This document shows, in pieces, positions 49,992 through 58,875 of a stretch of 64,000 nucleotides of DNA. The DNA comes from Planotetraspora kaengkrachanensis (GTDB lineage Bacteria; Actinomycetota; Actinomycetes; Streptosporangiales; Streptosporangiaceae): positions 62,001-126,000 of the forward strand of contig NZ_BONV01000017.1 in assembly GCF_016862895.1 (NCBI RefSeq). Reading direction: 5' to 3'. Positions within the stretch are counted from its first letter, which is position 1. Each line of letters begins with the position of its first letter. The notes under the pieces were generated by a model that saw only the letters and a list, made by a program, of their open reading frames with translations, was not told the origin of the DNA and made no database searches. The position numbers and the translations under genes were made by a program.

Positions 49992-51299
49992 ATGCGCCGG
50001 CTCATGAAGTCCTTCGCCCAGGCCCTTCGTGATGAGAACGTCGACCTCTACATTCTCGTTTTCACCGCCCTCGTTTTCACCGTGCTCGGCGCGGTGAACA
50101 TATCCAGTACGACGACCCTTTCATCTGTCACATTGGGGGCGCTCGCCTTCCTCGCTTTTTCGCAGATCCGATCGCGGCGGCACGTCGCGGAAATAGCGAG
50201 GTCTCGTGAGGCAGATCCCCTGGCGATACTGCGCACGGAATTCCCGGCCGACCTCGCCCAGCGGCGTGCGTCGGCCACGCAGTATCTGTACATCGGCGTT
50301 TCGATGGCCCGGACCGTCCAGACGATGCGAAACGATCTCCGCCGACTGCTCCTCAACGGCGCGAAGGTCCGCGTCCTCCTGCTGGACCCCACCGATGACG
50401 CGTTGCTTCGGCACGCCGCCGCCCGGGCGGAGAGGGGCTCGGACCCCAGGCGCCTGGCGGCGAGGATCAACGCCTCTCTCGAAGAGATCGCCTTCCTGCG
50501 GGACGAGACCCGGGGCGACGTGGAGATCCGGGTGCTGAGGCACGTGCCCTCGATGAGCGTGAACGCCATCGACACGCAGAGCCCGGCCGGCACCATATGC
50601 GTCCAGCACTACGAATATCACGCGCCCGCCGAGTCCCTTCCGGTGATCCAGTTCGAGAGCAACGACGGGTTCTGGTACCAGCACTTCGTGTTGGAGGCGG
50701 AGAGGATGTGGGAGGACGGAAACCCCTGGCCGCCCCTCGCCGGGCCTCAGCCCACCCACGCGCAACGCCCGCAGTTCAAAGAGGAATTCGACGGCGAGCT
50801 GATCACCGCGATGGAGTCGGCGGACGAACTGCTCATCACCGGGGCGACCAGGAACACCCTCGTCCACAACAATTACGGGAATTTCGAAAAATGGCTGACG
50901 AAGGGGTGCAGGATTCGATTCCTGCTGATCGATCCTGAATCGGATGCCGTGACGACGGCAGCCGACAGGTATTACGCCGGGCGATCTCCGGAAAATCTGC
51001 GGGAGCGCGGAAGGAACACGCTGCGCCTTCTGCGCGAACTCCGGCTTTCCACCGGAGGCGATCTCACGGTACGACTGACTTCGCATCCGCTCGCGATGGG
51101 CATGGTCGCGGTCGACGCGTCCGTGAGCACACGCGGGGAGATGTCCGCGCTCTTCATGGAGTACTTCACCTACCAGGCGTCAGGTGAGCCGAAGTTCGTG
51201 GTGCCCTCCTCGGACGAGCGGTGGTTCGTCCATTTCGTCGAGGAGGCCGAGGCCCTCTGGCGGACCGCCTCAGATCACGAGCCCGAGCCGGCCGAATGA
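49992..51299 (+). CDS. membrane-anchored protein with two tandem PLD-like (DUF5919-like) repeats, 435 aa
   Basis: Two helices at residues 20-36 and 42-58 anchor the N-terminus. Two homologous units follow, residues 97-242 and 278-425. Matching pieces are VRVLLLDPTDDAL/IRFLLIDPESDAV, GDVEIRVLRHVPSM/GDLTVRLTSHPLAM and FWYQHFVLEAERMW/RWFVHFVEEAEALW. The fold resembles phospholipase D-like domains of the DUF5919 kind, but the HxKxxxxD catalytic motif is absent from both units, so a binding or sensing role is likely. The start is ATG 49992. The neighbouring SARP gene is convergent. The biological role is unknown. Confidence 0.75.
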   Translation: MRRLMKSFAQALRDENVDLYILVFTALVFTVLGAVNISSTTTLSSVTLGALAFLAFSQIRSRRHVAEIARSREADPLAILRTEFPADLAQRRASATQYLYIGVSMARTVQTMRNDLRRLLLNGAKVRVLLLDPTDDALLRHAAARAERGSDPRRLAARINASLEEIAFLRDETRGDVEIRVLRHVPSMSVNAIDTQSPAGTICVQHYEYHAPAESLPVIQFESNDGFWYQHFVLEAERMWEDGNPWPPLAGPQPTHAQRPQFKEEFDGELITAMESADELLITGATRNTLVHNNYGNFEKWLTKGCRIRFLLIDPESDAVTTAADRYYAGRSPENLRERGRNTLRLLRELRLSTGGDLTVRLTSHPLAMGMVAVDASVSTRGEMSALFMEYFTYQASGEPKFVVPSSDERWFVHFVEEAEALWRTASDHEPEPAE

Positions 51300-51312
51300 C
51301 GGCTGCGGGGCA

Positions 51313-53154
51313 CTACGCGTCGACGCGAACCCGGCCCTTCTCGGACCTGTCGAACTGGGCGAGCCTGGCAAGCGCCGCCTGGATCGCCTCGGGGCCGTCG
51401 TCGGCGAAGGCCCGGCTGACGGCGAACTCCCGCAACGGCTGCTGGTAGAAGTACCGGTCCAGGTCGCCGGTCTCCAGCAGGTGCATGTCGACGAGGGACT
51501 CCAGCAGGACCGCGGTGTCGCCGAGCGAAAGATCCAGCAGGGCCGCCGCGGCACCGAGCGAGACATCCGGACGGTCCGCCACGGACATCAGCCGGAACGC
51601 CCGCGCCTGCTCGGGGGACAACTGCTCCATCACCGACGTGAACGGCTGCTCGATGGCCCTGCACTCCGCCGGGAGCACAGGCGAGCCGGGCCCGGGCCTG
51701 CCGACCCGCCGCTTCGCCTCGGCGATGGTCCAGCCCGGCCGCGAGGCGATCCGCGCGCCGAGAGCCTGCAACACCTGCGGCAGGCCGGCGGTGCGCCGTA
51801 CCAGCTCGCGGACGTCCGCGAGCTCCGGGCGCACCCGGTCAGCGCCGATGAGCCGTTCCAGCAGCACGATCGAGTCGTCCTCGCCGAGCCCGGTCAGCTT
51901 CAGCCAGTGGACGTGTGCCAGGCCGTACAGCCGCTGCCGTGCGGTGATCACGACGGCGGAGCCGCCGGACCCCGGCAGCAACTGCCGGACCTGATCGGCG
52001 TCGCGGGCGTCGTCCAGCACGACGAGCAGCCGGCGGCCGGTGGTCAGCGTCCGCCACAACGCCATCCGCTCGCTGAACGACTCGGGCAGCCCCGCGGCCG
52101 GCACGCCGACGCCGCGTAACAACTCGGCCAGGGGCTCGCCGGCCGTACCGAGGTCGACGAACAGCTGGCCGTCGGGGAAGTCCACGGCCACCGCGTGCCC
52201 GAGGTGTACGGCGAGAGTGGTCTTGCCGACGCCGGCGAGACCTTCGAGGCCGACCACCGGGACGCTGGCGTGGGTGGGGGTGAGGGCGTCGGCGATCCGG
52301 GACCGCTCCTCGACGCGGCCGGCGAAGGTCGGCAGGTCCGGAGGCAGCTGCGTGGGGCCCTGCGATGTGACGGCGGTCGCGGGCGCCGGCACGGCTGGGG
52401 CGAGCAGCGCCGGGTCGGACGCGAGGATCCGCCGCTGCATCTCCCGCAGGTCCGGGCCCGGGTCCAGCCCCAGCTCGTCGGCGAGCAGGCGCTGCACCTG
52501 CCCGAACTCCGCGAGCGCGTCGGCCTGCCGTCCGGACCGGTAGAGCGCCAGCATCAGCAGCTCACGCGGCCGCTCCCGCAGCGGCTGCTCGGCGATCACC
52601 TCGGCGAGCTCGGCGGCCGCTTCGGTGTGGCGGCCGGACTCGATGTCGGCCGCCGCCAGGTCCTCGATCGCCGTGAGCCGCAACTGCCCGAGCCGTACGC
52701 GTTCGAACTCGGCGTAGTCGCCGTTGACCCCGGCGAGCGGGGTGCCGTGCCACAGGGCGAGCGCTTCACGCAACGCGGTCGCCGTGGCGGGCGGGTCGCC
52801 GGCGCGACGAGCCTCCCTCGCGACGCCGAGCAGCCGCTGGAACTCGGTGAGGTCGAGGTGCTCGGTCCGCAACGCGTAACCCCCGCCCACCGATTCGATC
52901 ACCGCTGTCGGGTGGCCGAGGTCGAGGGCGCGGCGCAGCCGCGACACGTACGACCGGACCACGCCGACCGCGGCACGTGGCGCCGCTCCGCCCCAGATCG
53001 CGGCGATCAGCTGGTCGGGCGAGGCGGGCAGACCTGCCTGGAGCAGGAGGATCGCGAGAATCGCCCGTTGCTGCGGGGAGCCCAGCTCGAGCTCGTCGTC
53101 GCCGCGCCAGGCGCGCACCGGACCGAGCACCTCGAACCGCAGCCGCTCGCCCAT
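51313..53154 (-). CDS. AfsR/SARP-family regulator with NB-ARC domain, 613 aa
   Basis: Residues 1-95 are an OmpR-like DNA-binding domain (GSPQQRAILAILLLQAGLPA, then VVRSYVSRLRRALD). Residues 97-240 are the bacterial transcriptional activation domain. An NB-ARC NTPase follows, with Walker A GLEGLAGVGKTTLA and RLLVVLDDARDADQVRQLLP plus VVITARQRLYGL. The C-terminal part is a short helical region instead of long TPRs. SARPs activate antibiotic and secondary-metabolite clusters. ATG 53154 (MGERLRFEVLGP) is the family-typical start. No biosynthetic cluster lies within the window, so its target is elsewhere or is the downstream redox operon. Confidence 0.92.
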   Translation of the reverse strand: MGERLRFEVLGPVRAWRGDDELELGSPQQRAILAILLLQAGLPASPDQLIAAIWGGAAPRAAVGVVRSYVSRLRRALDLGHPTAVIESVGGGYALRTEHLDLTEFQRLLGVAREARRAGDPPATATALREALALWHGTPLAGVNGDYAEFERVRLGQLRLTAIEDLAAADIESGRHTEAAAELAEVIAEQPLRERPRELLMLALYRSGRQADALAEFGQVQRLLADELGLDPGPDLREMQRRILASDPALLAPAVPAPATAVTSQGPTQLPPDLPTFAGRVEERSRIADALTPTHASVPVVGLEGLAGVGKTTLAVHLGHAVAVDFPDGQLFVDLGTAGEPLAELLRGVGVPAAGLPESFSERMALWRTLTTGRRLLVVLDDARDADQVRQLLPGSGGSAVVITARQRLYGLAHVHWLKLTGLGEDDSIVLLERLIGADRVRPELADVRELVRRTAGLPQVLQALGARIASRPGWTIAEAKRRVGRPGPGSPVLPAECRAIEQPFTSVMEQLSPEQARAFRLMSVADRPDVSLGAAAALLDLSLGDTAVLLESLVDMHLLETGDLDRYFYQQPLREFAVSRAFADDGPEAIQAALARLAQFDRSEKGRVRVDA

Positions 53155-53314
53155 CCAGGACTCCCTCCGGAACCGACCGCACGCCCACCTCGGCAACGGC
53201 CGGCGTACGGCCGCTATTCCAGGTCAGACAGCACCTGAGCAGCTCGGCCCAGACCGAATCGGGGCGGATGCGTCGAGCGGGTCGGCCCGCGCCGGGGCAG
53301 GCGAGTCAAGCAGG

Positions 53315-53932
53315 TCAACCGGCATCGAGCAGGTCGGCGAACGGCGTCGGTGCGAACGGGTCCCGGACCACCGGCGCGCCCCGCCGATGGATCTCGACCG
53401 CGAGCTGGGCGGCCGCCCTGTCGATCCGGTGTGCCAGGAGGTCCGGCGCGGCCGTGCCGCCCCAGTCCTCCGGCGCCGCGAACACCGACGTCCGCACGAC
53501 CACGCCTCGTAGATAGACGAACAGCGGCCGGACCGCGTTCTCCAGCACCAGCGAGTGCCGCGCGGTGCCCCCCGTGGCGCCGATCAGCACTGGTTTGTCC
53601 GCCAGCGCGTTGTCGTCCACCATGTCGAGGACGTCGAAGAACGCCTTGAACAACCCGCTGTAAGAGGCCGTGAACGTCGGCGTCACCGCGATCAGCCCGT
53701 CGGCCCCGGCCACCGTGTCGAGCGCGTCCTTGAGCTCCGGGGCCGGGTAACCGCTGACCATGCCGTCGACCAGGTCGTGCGCGTGGTCGCGGACCTCGGC
53801 CACACGCACCTCGACCTCGTCACCCAGTTCACGGACCTCACGCTCGGCGGCCGCGGCCAGGCGGTCGGCGAGAAGCCGGCTCGACGACGGACGGCCGAGC
53901 CCGGCGGACACCACGGCGATGGTGCGCCTCAT
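53315..53932 (-). CDS. NADPH-dependent FMN reductase, CE1759 type, 205 aa
   Basis: This is a flavodoxin-fold FMN reductase. The FMN phosphate loop is VVSAGLGRPSSSRLLADRLA, and the AVTPTFTASYSGLFKAFFDV segment and KPVLIGATGG are typical of the NADPH_dep_FMN_red family. It overlaps the upstream LLM monooxygenase gene by 4 bp (ATGA), and that pairing (CE1759 with CE1758) is a known two-component arrangement in which the reductase supplies FMNH2. The start is ATG 53932. Length and motifs are normal. Confidence 0.93.
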   Translation of the reverse strand: MRRTIAVVSAGLGRPSSSRLLADRLAAAAEREVRELGDEVEVRVAEVRDHAHDLVDGMVSGYPAPELKDALDTVAGADGLIAVTPTFTASYSGLFKAFFDVLDMVDDNALADKPVLIGATGGTARHSLVLENAVRPLFVYLRGVVVRTSVFAAPEDWGGTAAPDLLAHRIDRAAAQLAVEIHRRGAPVVRDPFAPTPFADLLDAG

Positions 53933-55005
53933 CGGGCAACCGCCGCCTTCAGCGACTCGTGCGTCGGCGGGTCGGGGATGTGCGCCGGTCGCGACGCCGC
54001 GAACTCCTTGCGGAGCACGGGGACGACCTCTTCTCCGAGGAACTCGATCTGGTCCAGCACCGCCTCATGCGGCAGGCCCATGCCGTCGACGTTGAACAGC
54101 TGGCGCTGGTAGTCGCCGAAGTCCTCCCGGAACTGGAGGGTCCGATCGATGATCTGCTGGGGGCTGCCGACCGACAGCGGCGTCTGCTCCATGGTCTCCT
54201 CCAGCGACGGCCCGTGGCCGTACACCGGGGAGTTGTCGAAGAACGGCCGGAATTCGGCGATGGCGTCCTGCGATTTGCGCCGCATGTACACCTGCCCGCC
54301 GAGCCCCACGATCGCCTGGTCGGCCGGCCCGTGCCCGTAGAACTCGAACCTGGTGCGGTACAGGTCGATCATCCGCCGGGTGTGCTCCTTCGGCCAGAAG
54401 ATGTTGTTGTGGAAGAACCCGTCGCCGTAGTAGGCGGCCTGTTCCGCGATCTCCGGACTGCGGATCGAGCCGTGCCAGACGAACGGCGGAACGCCGTCGA
54501 GCGGACGCGGAGTCGAGGTGAACGACTGCAACGGGGTACGGAACCTGCCCTGCCAGTCGACCACGTCCTCGCGCCACAACCGGCGCAGCAACGCGTAGTT
54601 CTCGACCGCGAGCGAGATGCCGTCGCGGATGTCCTTGCCGAACCACGGATACACCGGGCCGGTGTTGCCCCGGCCCATCATCAGGTCGACGCGGCCGTCT
54701 GCGAGGTGCTGGAGCGTCGCGAAGTCTTCAGCGATCTTCACCGGGTCGTTCGTGGTGATCAGCGTGGTGGACGTCGACAGCAGGATCTTGCTGGTCCGGG
54801 CGACGATGTAGCCGAGGAGCGTGGTGGGCGAGGACGTCACGAACGGCGGATTGTGGTGCTCGCCCATCGCGAAGACGTCGAGGCCGGCCTCCTCCGCCCT
54901 GATCGCGGTCTCGATCATCCGCTTCATGCGCTCATGCTCGGTCGGCGCGCGCCCGGTCGCCGGATCGGGCGAGATGTCGCCGACGGTGAAGATGCCGAAA
55001 TGCAT
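53929..55005 (-). CDS. LLM-class flavin-dependent monooxygenase, CE1758 type, 358 aa
   Basis: This is a luciferase-like TIM-barrel monooxygenase. MHFGIFTVGDI is the family-typical start, and ATG 55005 is chosen for it. ERMKRMIETAIRAEEAGLDV, FAMGEHHNPPFVTSSPTTLL, DLMMGRGNTGPVYPWFGKDI and VGSPQQIIDRTLQFREDFGD follow. The enzyme should use FMNH2 delivered by the reductase encoded by the overlapping downstream gene. The substrate is unknown. The unit begins 130 bp from the aldo/keto reductase gene in the same direction and may share a transcript with it. Confidence 0.93.
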   Translation of the reverse strand: MHFGIFTVGDISPDPATGRAPTEHERMKRMIETAIRAEEAGLDVFAMGEHHNPPFVTSSPTTLLGYIVARTSKILLSTSTTLITTNDPVKIAEDFATLQHLADGRVDLMMGRGNTGPVYPWFGKDIRDGISLAVENYALLRRLWREDVVDWQGRFRTPLQSFTSTPRPLDGVPPFVWHGSIRSPEIAEQAAYYGDGFFHNNIFWPKEHTRRMIDLYRTRFEFYGHGPADQAIVGLGGQVYMRRKSQDAIAEFRPFFDNSPVYGHGPSLEETMEQTPLSVGSPQQIIDRTLQFREDFGDYQRQLFNVDGMGLPHEAVLDQIEFLGEEVVPVLRKEFAASRPAHIPDPPTHESLKAAVAR

Positions 55006-55135
55006 GACGTGCCTCAGTTCGTGAACGTCGTCTACGACCGGTTCTCCGGTCACGTCCCGATGAAAGCGCCCCGGCGTTGACGCCTCCTGCACGTCCGCAT
55101 CACGTGCCGTACATACGTGTCACGGCGGGCCGCGG

Positions 55136-56146
55136 TCAATCGGTGGGCACGGGGGCGTCCGGCGCGATCAGTTTCTCCTCACGCAGCGCCGTCCAGAATG
55201 CCGCCGGGACCGTCTCGCTCAGCGCGGCGACGTCCTCGGCGATGCGACTCGGCCGTGAGGCGCCGGGTATGACCGCGGCTGTGACGGGGTGCGCGAGGGA
55301 GAACTGCAGCGCCGCCGCCTTGATCGTGATGCCGAACTGCTCGGCGAGGGCCCTCAGGCGCTCCACTTTCGCGACGATGGAAGCCGGCGCCTTCTGATAC
55401 TCGAAGTGCGTCCCGCCGGCGAGGATTCCGGAACTGTACGGCCCGCCCACCACGATGTCGACGCCCTGCTCCTGCGCGGCCGGGAACAGTCGCTGCAGGG
55501 CGTGCTCGTGGTCGAGGAGCGTGTAACGGCCGGCCAGCAGGAAGGCGTCAGGACGCGGTTCGTCGAGGTCCAGGGTCACCTCGAGCGGCTCGACCCGGTT
55601 GACACCCAGGCCCCATCCCTTGATGACGCCTTCGTCACGCAGTTGCTGCAGGACGCGGAAGGCGCCGGTGCGGGCGGAATCGAAGGCGGCCAGCCACTCG
55701 TCCCCCCAGAAGTCCGGGGAGACGTCGTGCACCCAGACGATGTCGATCCGGTCGGTCTTCAGGCGCTTGAGGCTGTCGGCGATCGACCTGCGGGCGCCGT
55801 CCGCACTGTAGTCATAAACGATCTTGTTCGGACGGCCGTGCTCGAACAACCCGCCCTTCTCGCCGAGGTCACGAGCCGACGGGTCCTCGGTCTCGTCGAG
55901 GATGAGCCGCCCGACCTTGGTGCTCAGGGCGAACTCGTCTCGAGGACGGTCGGCCAACGCCTCGCCCAGCCGGATCTCCGCCAGGCCCGCGCCGTAGAAG
56001 GGAGCGGTGTCGAAATAGCGGGTGCCCGCGTCCCACGCGGCGGCGACGGTCGCCGCGGCCTCGTCGTCGGGGATGGCGCGGTACATGTTGCCCAGCGGCG
56101 CGGTGCCGAAGCCCAGGCTGCCGGGAAGGAAGGATCTGATGCCCAT
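55136..56146 (-). CDS. aldo/keto reductase, 336 aa
   Basis: This is an NADPH-dependent (alpha/beta)8 oxidoreductase. RYFDTAPFYGAGLAEIRLGE carries the catalytic Asp and Tyr, STKVGRLI the Lys, and IDIVWVHDVSPD the His; GPYSSGILAGG and IPGASRPSRIAEDVAAL form the cofactor pocket. It belongs to the branch that includes pyridoxal reductase and L-fucose dehydrogenase-like enzymes. The start is ATG 56146, with a GAGG upstream. It lies upstream of the LLM/FMN reductase operon, in the same orientation. Confidence 0.92.
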   Translation of the reverse strand: MGIRSFLPGSLGFGTAPLGNMYRAIPDDEAAATVAAAWDAGTRYFDTAPFYGAGLAEIRLGEALADRPRDEFALSTKVGRLILDETEDPSARDLGEKGGLFEHGRPNKIVYDYSADGARRSIADSLKRLKTDRIDIVWVHDVSPDFWGDEWLAAFDSARTGAFRVLQQLRDEGVIKGWGLGVNRVEPLEVTLDLDEPRPDAFLLAGRYTLLDHEHALQRLFPAAQEQGVDIVVGGPYSSGILAGGTHFEYQKAPASIVAKVERLRALAEQFGITIKAAALQFSLAHPVTAAVIPGASRPSRIAEDVAALSETVPAAFWTALREEKLIAPDAPVPTD

Positions 56147-56324
56147 GGTGGTGAACCTCTCCGCACGTTGAGGGCGCTGCTCCTTTCTCACGTTCCATCC
56201 ATCCGGACATCCGGGCGAAGATCCCTCATTCAGACTTTGCGCCACCCTTGGCGCCATTTGGGACCTTTCAGACGCTAGATCTACGCCCTGCGTGGCGTAC
56301 GAACCGCCGATCGGGTTCAACAGG

Positions 56325-57143
56325 TCAGGCGCCGCCGGTGCGCATGGCGGTGACCACCACCGTGGTGTAGTGCATCGTGAAGCCGCCGCCCAGCGCGGCG
56401 ACGGCGGCTCCCATGCCTGTGAGCACCTCGTCCAGCTTGGCCGGCGGAAGCCGGGTGTGGCCGCCGTGAGTGGGCAACTGGTCCAGCCACTCGTCTCGGG
56501 TGTAGAACCGCTCCCAGTCGAATCGCCACTGCTCAGGCTCGCCGAACGCGCCCGCCTCATGGATGCCGTCAATGGCTTTGGCGGACAGCGCCGAGTATCC
56601 GTCCCGACTGGGGGCGATCTGGCGGTAGGCCATCGAGGCCAGCGAGTCGGGCAGCACCCGCTGATAGACGGCGGAGAAGGCCTGCACCGCTTCCGGGGGA
56701 GGCTGGGCGACGTTCCAGAACACCGCCAGCCGGCCGGTGGGCCGGAGGACCTGTGCCGCCTTCGTCGCCCCCGCCACCGGGTCCACCCAGTGCCAGGCCT
56801 GCCCGGCGACGACCGCGTCGAAGTTCCGGCCGGCGGGGTCCCAGACTTCGAACGTCGCCACCTCGGTCTCGACCCCGCCGCGCCGCGCGAAGTCGGCCAT
56901 GCGCTCGTCGGGTTCGACCCCGAGCACCTTGCAGCCGGCCGCCTGGAACTGCCGCGCGTCTATGCCGGTGCCGCTGCCGACGTCGAGGACGTCGGGGCCG
57001 GGGCTGCCGGCGACGATCGCGTCCACCATGGCATCGGGGTAGTGCGGGCGGGTGCGGTCGTAGCGTTCGGGATCGGAGCCGAACGACTCCGCCCGCCGCC
57101 GGTCCTCATGAGGGGGCTGCCGGTCGAAAGGTATAGTGGGCAT
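56325..57143 (-). CDS. class I SAM-dependent methyltransferase, 272 aa
   Basis: The SAM-binding motif I is VLDVGSGTGIDARQFQAAGC, followed by VLGVEPDERMADFARRGGVE and FDAVVAGQAWHWVDP, typical of the Methyltransf_11/25 group. The C-terminal half is acceptor-specific and not recognised. The start is ATG 57143. The gene is divergent from a TetR gene with only 20 bp between the two start codons, and its start codon lies inside a palindromic operator. It is therefore very probably repressed by that TetR protein and transcribed as a leaderless mRNA. Confidence 0.9.
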   Translation of the reverse strand: MPTIPFDRQPPHEDRRRAESFGSDPERYDRTRPHYPDAMVDAIVAGSPGPDVLDVGSGTGIDARQFQAAGCKVLGVEPDERMADFARRGGVETEVATFEVWDPAGRNFDAVVAGQAWHWVDPVAGATKAAQVLRPTGRLAVFWNVAQPPPEAVQAFSAVYQRVLPDSLASMAYRQIAPSRDGYSALSAKAIDGIHEAGAFGEPEQWRFDWERFYTRDEWLDQLPTHGGHTRLPPAKLDEVLTGMGAAVAALGGGFTMHYTTVVVTAMRTGGA

Positions 57144-57171
57144 GCGCCCACTATGGTGGGCACATGCCCAC
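57136..57171. promoter_or_regulatory. two tandem palindromic operators GTGGGC-N4-GCCCAC over both start codons
   Basis: Box 1 (57136-57151) is GTGGGC ATGC GCCCAC and box 2 (57156-57171) is GTGGGC ACAT GCCCAC, exactly 20 bp apart. Box 1 covers the methyltransferase ATG and box 2 the TetR ATG. Binding by the TetR product to shut both genes is inferred from position and symmetry. Confidence 0.85.
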
Positions 57172-57817
57172 TCGTCAATCAGGCGAGGTACGGCAAGGCT
57201 CGGCGAGGAATGAGGGATGCCCGGTGCCGACAGGGGTGGCCATCCGCGACGTCCGCGAGCAGCTGTTCGACGCAGCCGAGCGCGTCCTGCTCCGGGACGG
57301 ACCCAACGCGCTGACCAGCAGGGCGGTCACCACGGAGGCAGGTTGCGCCAAAGGCGTCCTGCACCGGCACTTCACCGACTTCGACGCCTTCCTCGCCGAA
57401 CTCGTGCTCGACCGGGTCGCCAGGATTGACGGACAGGCCACGGCCCTGCGCGAGTCCGCCGGAACCGGCACCGTCGCCGGCAACCTCACCGACACGCTGA
57501 CGGACCTGTTCCAGTCGGTCGCCGTGGCGATCGTCGGCCTCGTCACCTCACGAGACGACCTGCGCGCCCGGCTGCGCCAGTCCAGGCCGACCGGCGTCCC
57601 GGTCCTGGCGGAGGCCACTGCCATGATCGCCTCCTACCTGGCCGCCGAGCGCGAACTGGGCCGCATCGCGGCGGACGCCGACGTCGACCTGCTCGCTCCC
57701 ATGCTGATCGGGACCGGGCACCTGCTGTTCGCCGACAGGAAAGGCGTCCCACCGGAGGAGGGAGCCGTGCACAAGGTCGTGACCACGGCCATCGGCTCCG
57801 TCCTGCGAGGGGCGTGA
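57164..57817 (+). CDS. TetR-family regulator, 217 aa
   Basis: The helix-turn-helix is REQLFDAAERVLLRDGPNAL followed by TSRAVTTEAGCAKGVLHRHF and DFDAFLAE, with the family-typical L-x-x-H-F. The C-terminal domain is helical and contains RLRQSRPTGVPVLAEATAMI. The first 28 residues before the HTH are not conserved; GTG or ATG starts closer to it exist (for example at about 57222). ATG 57164 is supported by its position in the second operator box, which implies leaderless transcription. It should repress itself and the divergent methyltransferase gene. Confidence 0.88.
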   Translation: MPTRQSGEVRQGSARNEGCPVPTGVAIRDVREQLFDAAERVLLRDGPNALTSRAVTTEAGCAKGVLHRHFTDFDAFLAELVLDRVARIDGQATALRESAGTGTVAGNLTDTLTDLFQSVAVAIVGLVTSRDDLRARLRQSRPTGVPVLAEATAMIASYLAAERELGRIAADADVDLLAPMLIGTGHLLFADRKGVPPEEGAVHKVVTTAIGSVLRGA

Positions 57818-57829
57818 CGCCGAACGTCG

Positions 57830-58195
57830 TCAGGTCATCAACTGCGCCATCGGCTGCCATGGCGCCGCGTCGAAGATGAGCATGATGGTGGTGATCTTGC
57901 CGCTGTCGTCGAGGCGGAAGTGCTCGGCGGTGCGCTGGACGCCGGCGGGAGTGGCGGTGTGGACGTCGTAGACGAGCGTGGCCTCGGCCTCGCCGTACAG
58001 TTCGCTGATCAGGTCGACGTCCGTGACGATCTTGACGAACTCCGGTAGCCCGGCCAGATGACCGACCGGGTCGGTGGACCTGATGAACGGGCTGCGAAAG
58101 CTGAAGGGCTCCGCGAGGTGCGCGGCCGCTGCGGCCACGTCACCCCGGAACCTGGCCTCGTGGTAACCGCGGACGGTCTGCGCGGTGGTCGTCAT
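57830..58195 (-). CDS. SnoaL-like nuclear transport factor 2 family protein, 121 aa
   Basis: This is a single NTF2/SnoaL fold domain (cone-shaped alpha+beta). ARFRGDVAAAAAHLAEPFSF followed by RSPF, then LYGEAEATLVYDVHTATPAG and RTAEHFRLDDSGKITTIMLI are typical. Such proteins are cyclases, isomerases or of unknown role. The start ATG 58195 overlaps the MarR gene stop by 4 bp (ATGA), so it is probably controlled by that regulator. It is convergent with the TetR gene, 12 bp apart. Confidence 0.88.
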   Translation of the reverse strand: MTTTAQTVRGYHEARFRGDVAAAAAHLAEPFSFRSPFIRSTDPVGHLAGLPEFVKIVTDVDLISELYGEAEATLVYDVHTATPAGVQRTAEHFRLDDSGKITTIMLIFDAAPWQPMAQLMT

Positions 58196-58737
58196 CGGGC
58201 TCCGTTCAGATACTCGGCGAGCTTGTGCTGGTTGTCGGTGAGACGCAGGCACAGATGACGCAACTGGGCCAGTTCGGCGGGGGCGAAGTCCCGGAAGATC
58301 GCCGCCATGGCGGCCTGGGTCGGCCGCCGGAAGTTTTCGATCCACTCCTGTCCGGCAGGCGTGATCCCGACCAGGACGGAGCGGCGGTCGTGGGGGGCGG
58401 GGGTCCGTTGCGCCAGGCCGTCCCGCTCGAGGGTGTCGACGAGCCCGGTGACGTTACGGGAACTCACTCCTGCCGACTGGGCAAGATCCCCGATGGCGGT
58501 CCCGTCGGACGAGGCGCTCAGGCGCAGCAGGATGTCCAGCGCCCCCGAGCTGAGCCCGCGGTTCTCAGTGCCGTGGGCCCGCATGCGTTCGATGGCGTGG
58601 AAGGCGGTGCGAACAGCCGCTGCGGCCTCCAAGGCAAGAGTGTCGTCGTCGCCGATGAACTGGGTCATCGCGGCTCTCGCCTGGGCGTCGAAGAGCAGGC
58701 CGTCCGCGTCGGGCGTGATTTTAGGTACCTCATTCAT
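58192..58737 (-). CDS. MarR-family regulator, 181 aa
   Basis: The winged helix-turn-helix is GALDILLRLSASSDGTAIGD, then LAQSAGVSSRNVTGLVDTLE, with the wing AQRTPAPHDRRSVLVGITPA. The length is normal, with an N-terminal extension of about 35 residues. The start is ATG 58737 (MNEVPKITPD). The sequence before it is AT-rich for this genome (ACTTTAATACGTACTTCC) and includes TACGTA, a likely promoter-operator. It forms an operon with the overlapping SnoaL-like gene. Confidence 0.9.
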   Translation of the reverse strand: MNEVPKITPDADGLLFDAQARAAMTQFIGDDDTLALEAAAAVRTAFHAIERMRAHGTENRGLSSGALDILLRLSASSDGTAIGDLAQSAGVSSRNVTGLVDTLERDGLAQRTPAPHDRRSVLVGITPAGQEWIENFRRPTQAAMAAIFRDFAPAELAQLRHLCLRLTDNQHKLAEYLNGAR

Positions 58738-58875
58738 AGTGAAGCACCACTTTAATACGTACTTCCATAAATGGGGAAGCCGGATGCGCGGACCATCCGG
58801 CCCCGGCGAACGCATCACGCCCGTGCAGGCGCGGGCGTGATGCGCGCCGCAAGACCCGGCTACGCTGCCGCCGGG

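Noticed and set aside
51313-56146. SARP, FMN reductase, LLM monooxygenase and aldo/keto reductase as a biosynthetic gene cluster
   Set aside because: No core biosynthetic enzyme (PKS, NRPS, terpene synthase, RiPP genes) is present. The redox genes form a common stand-alone unit.
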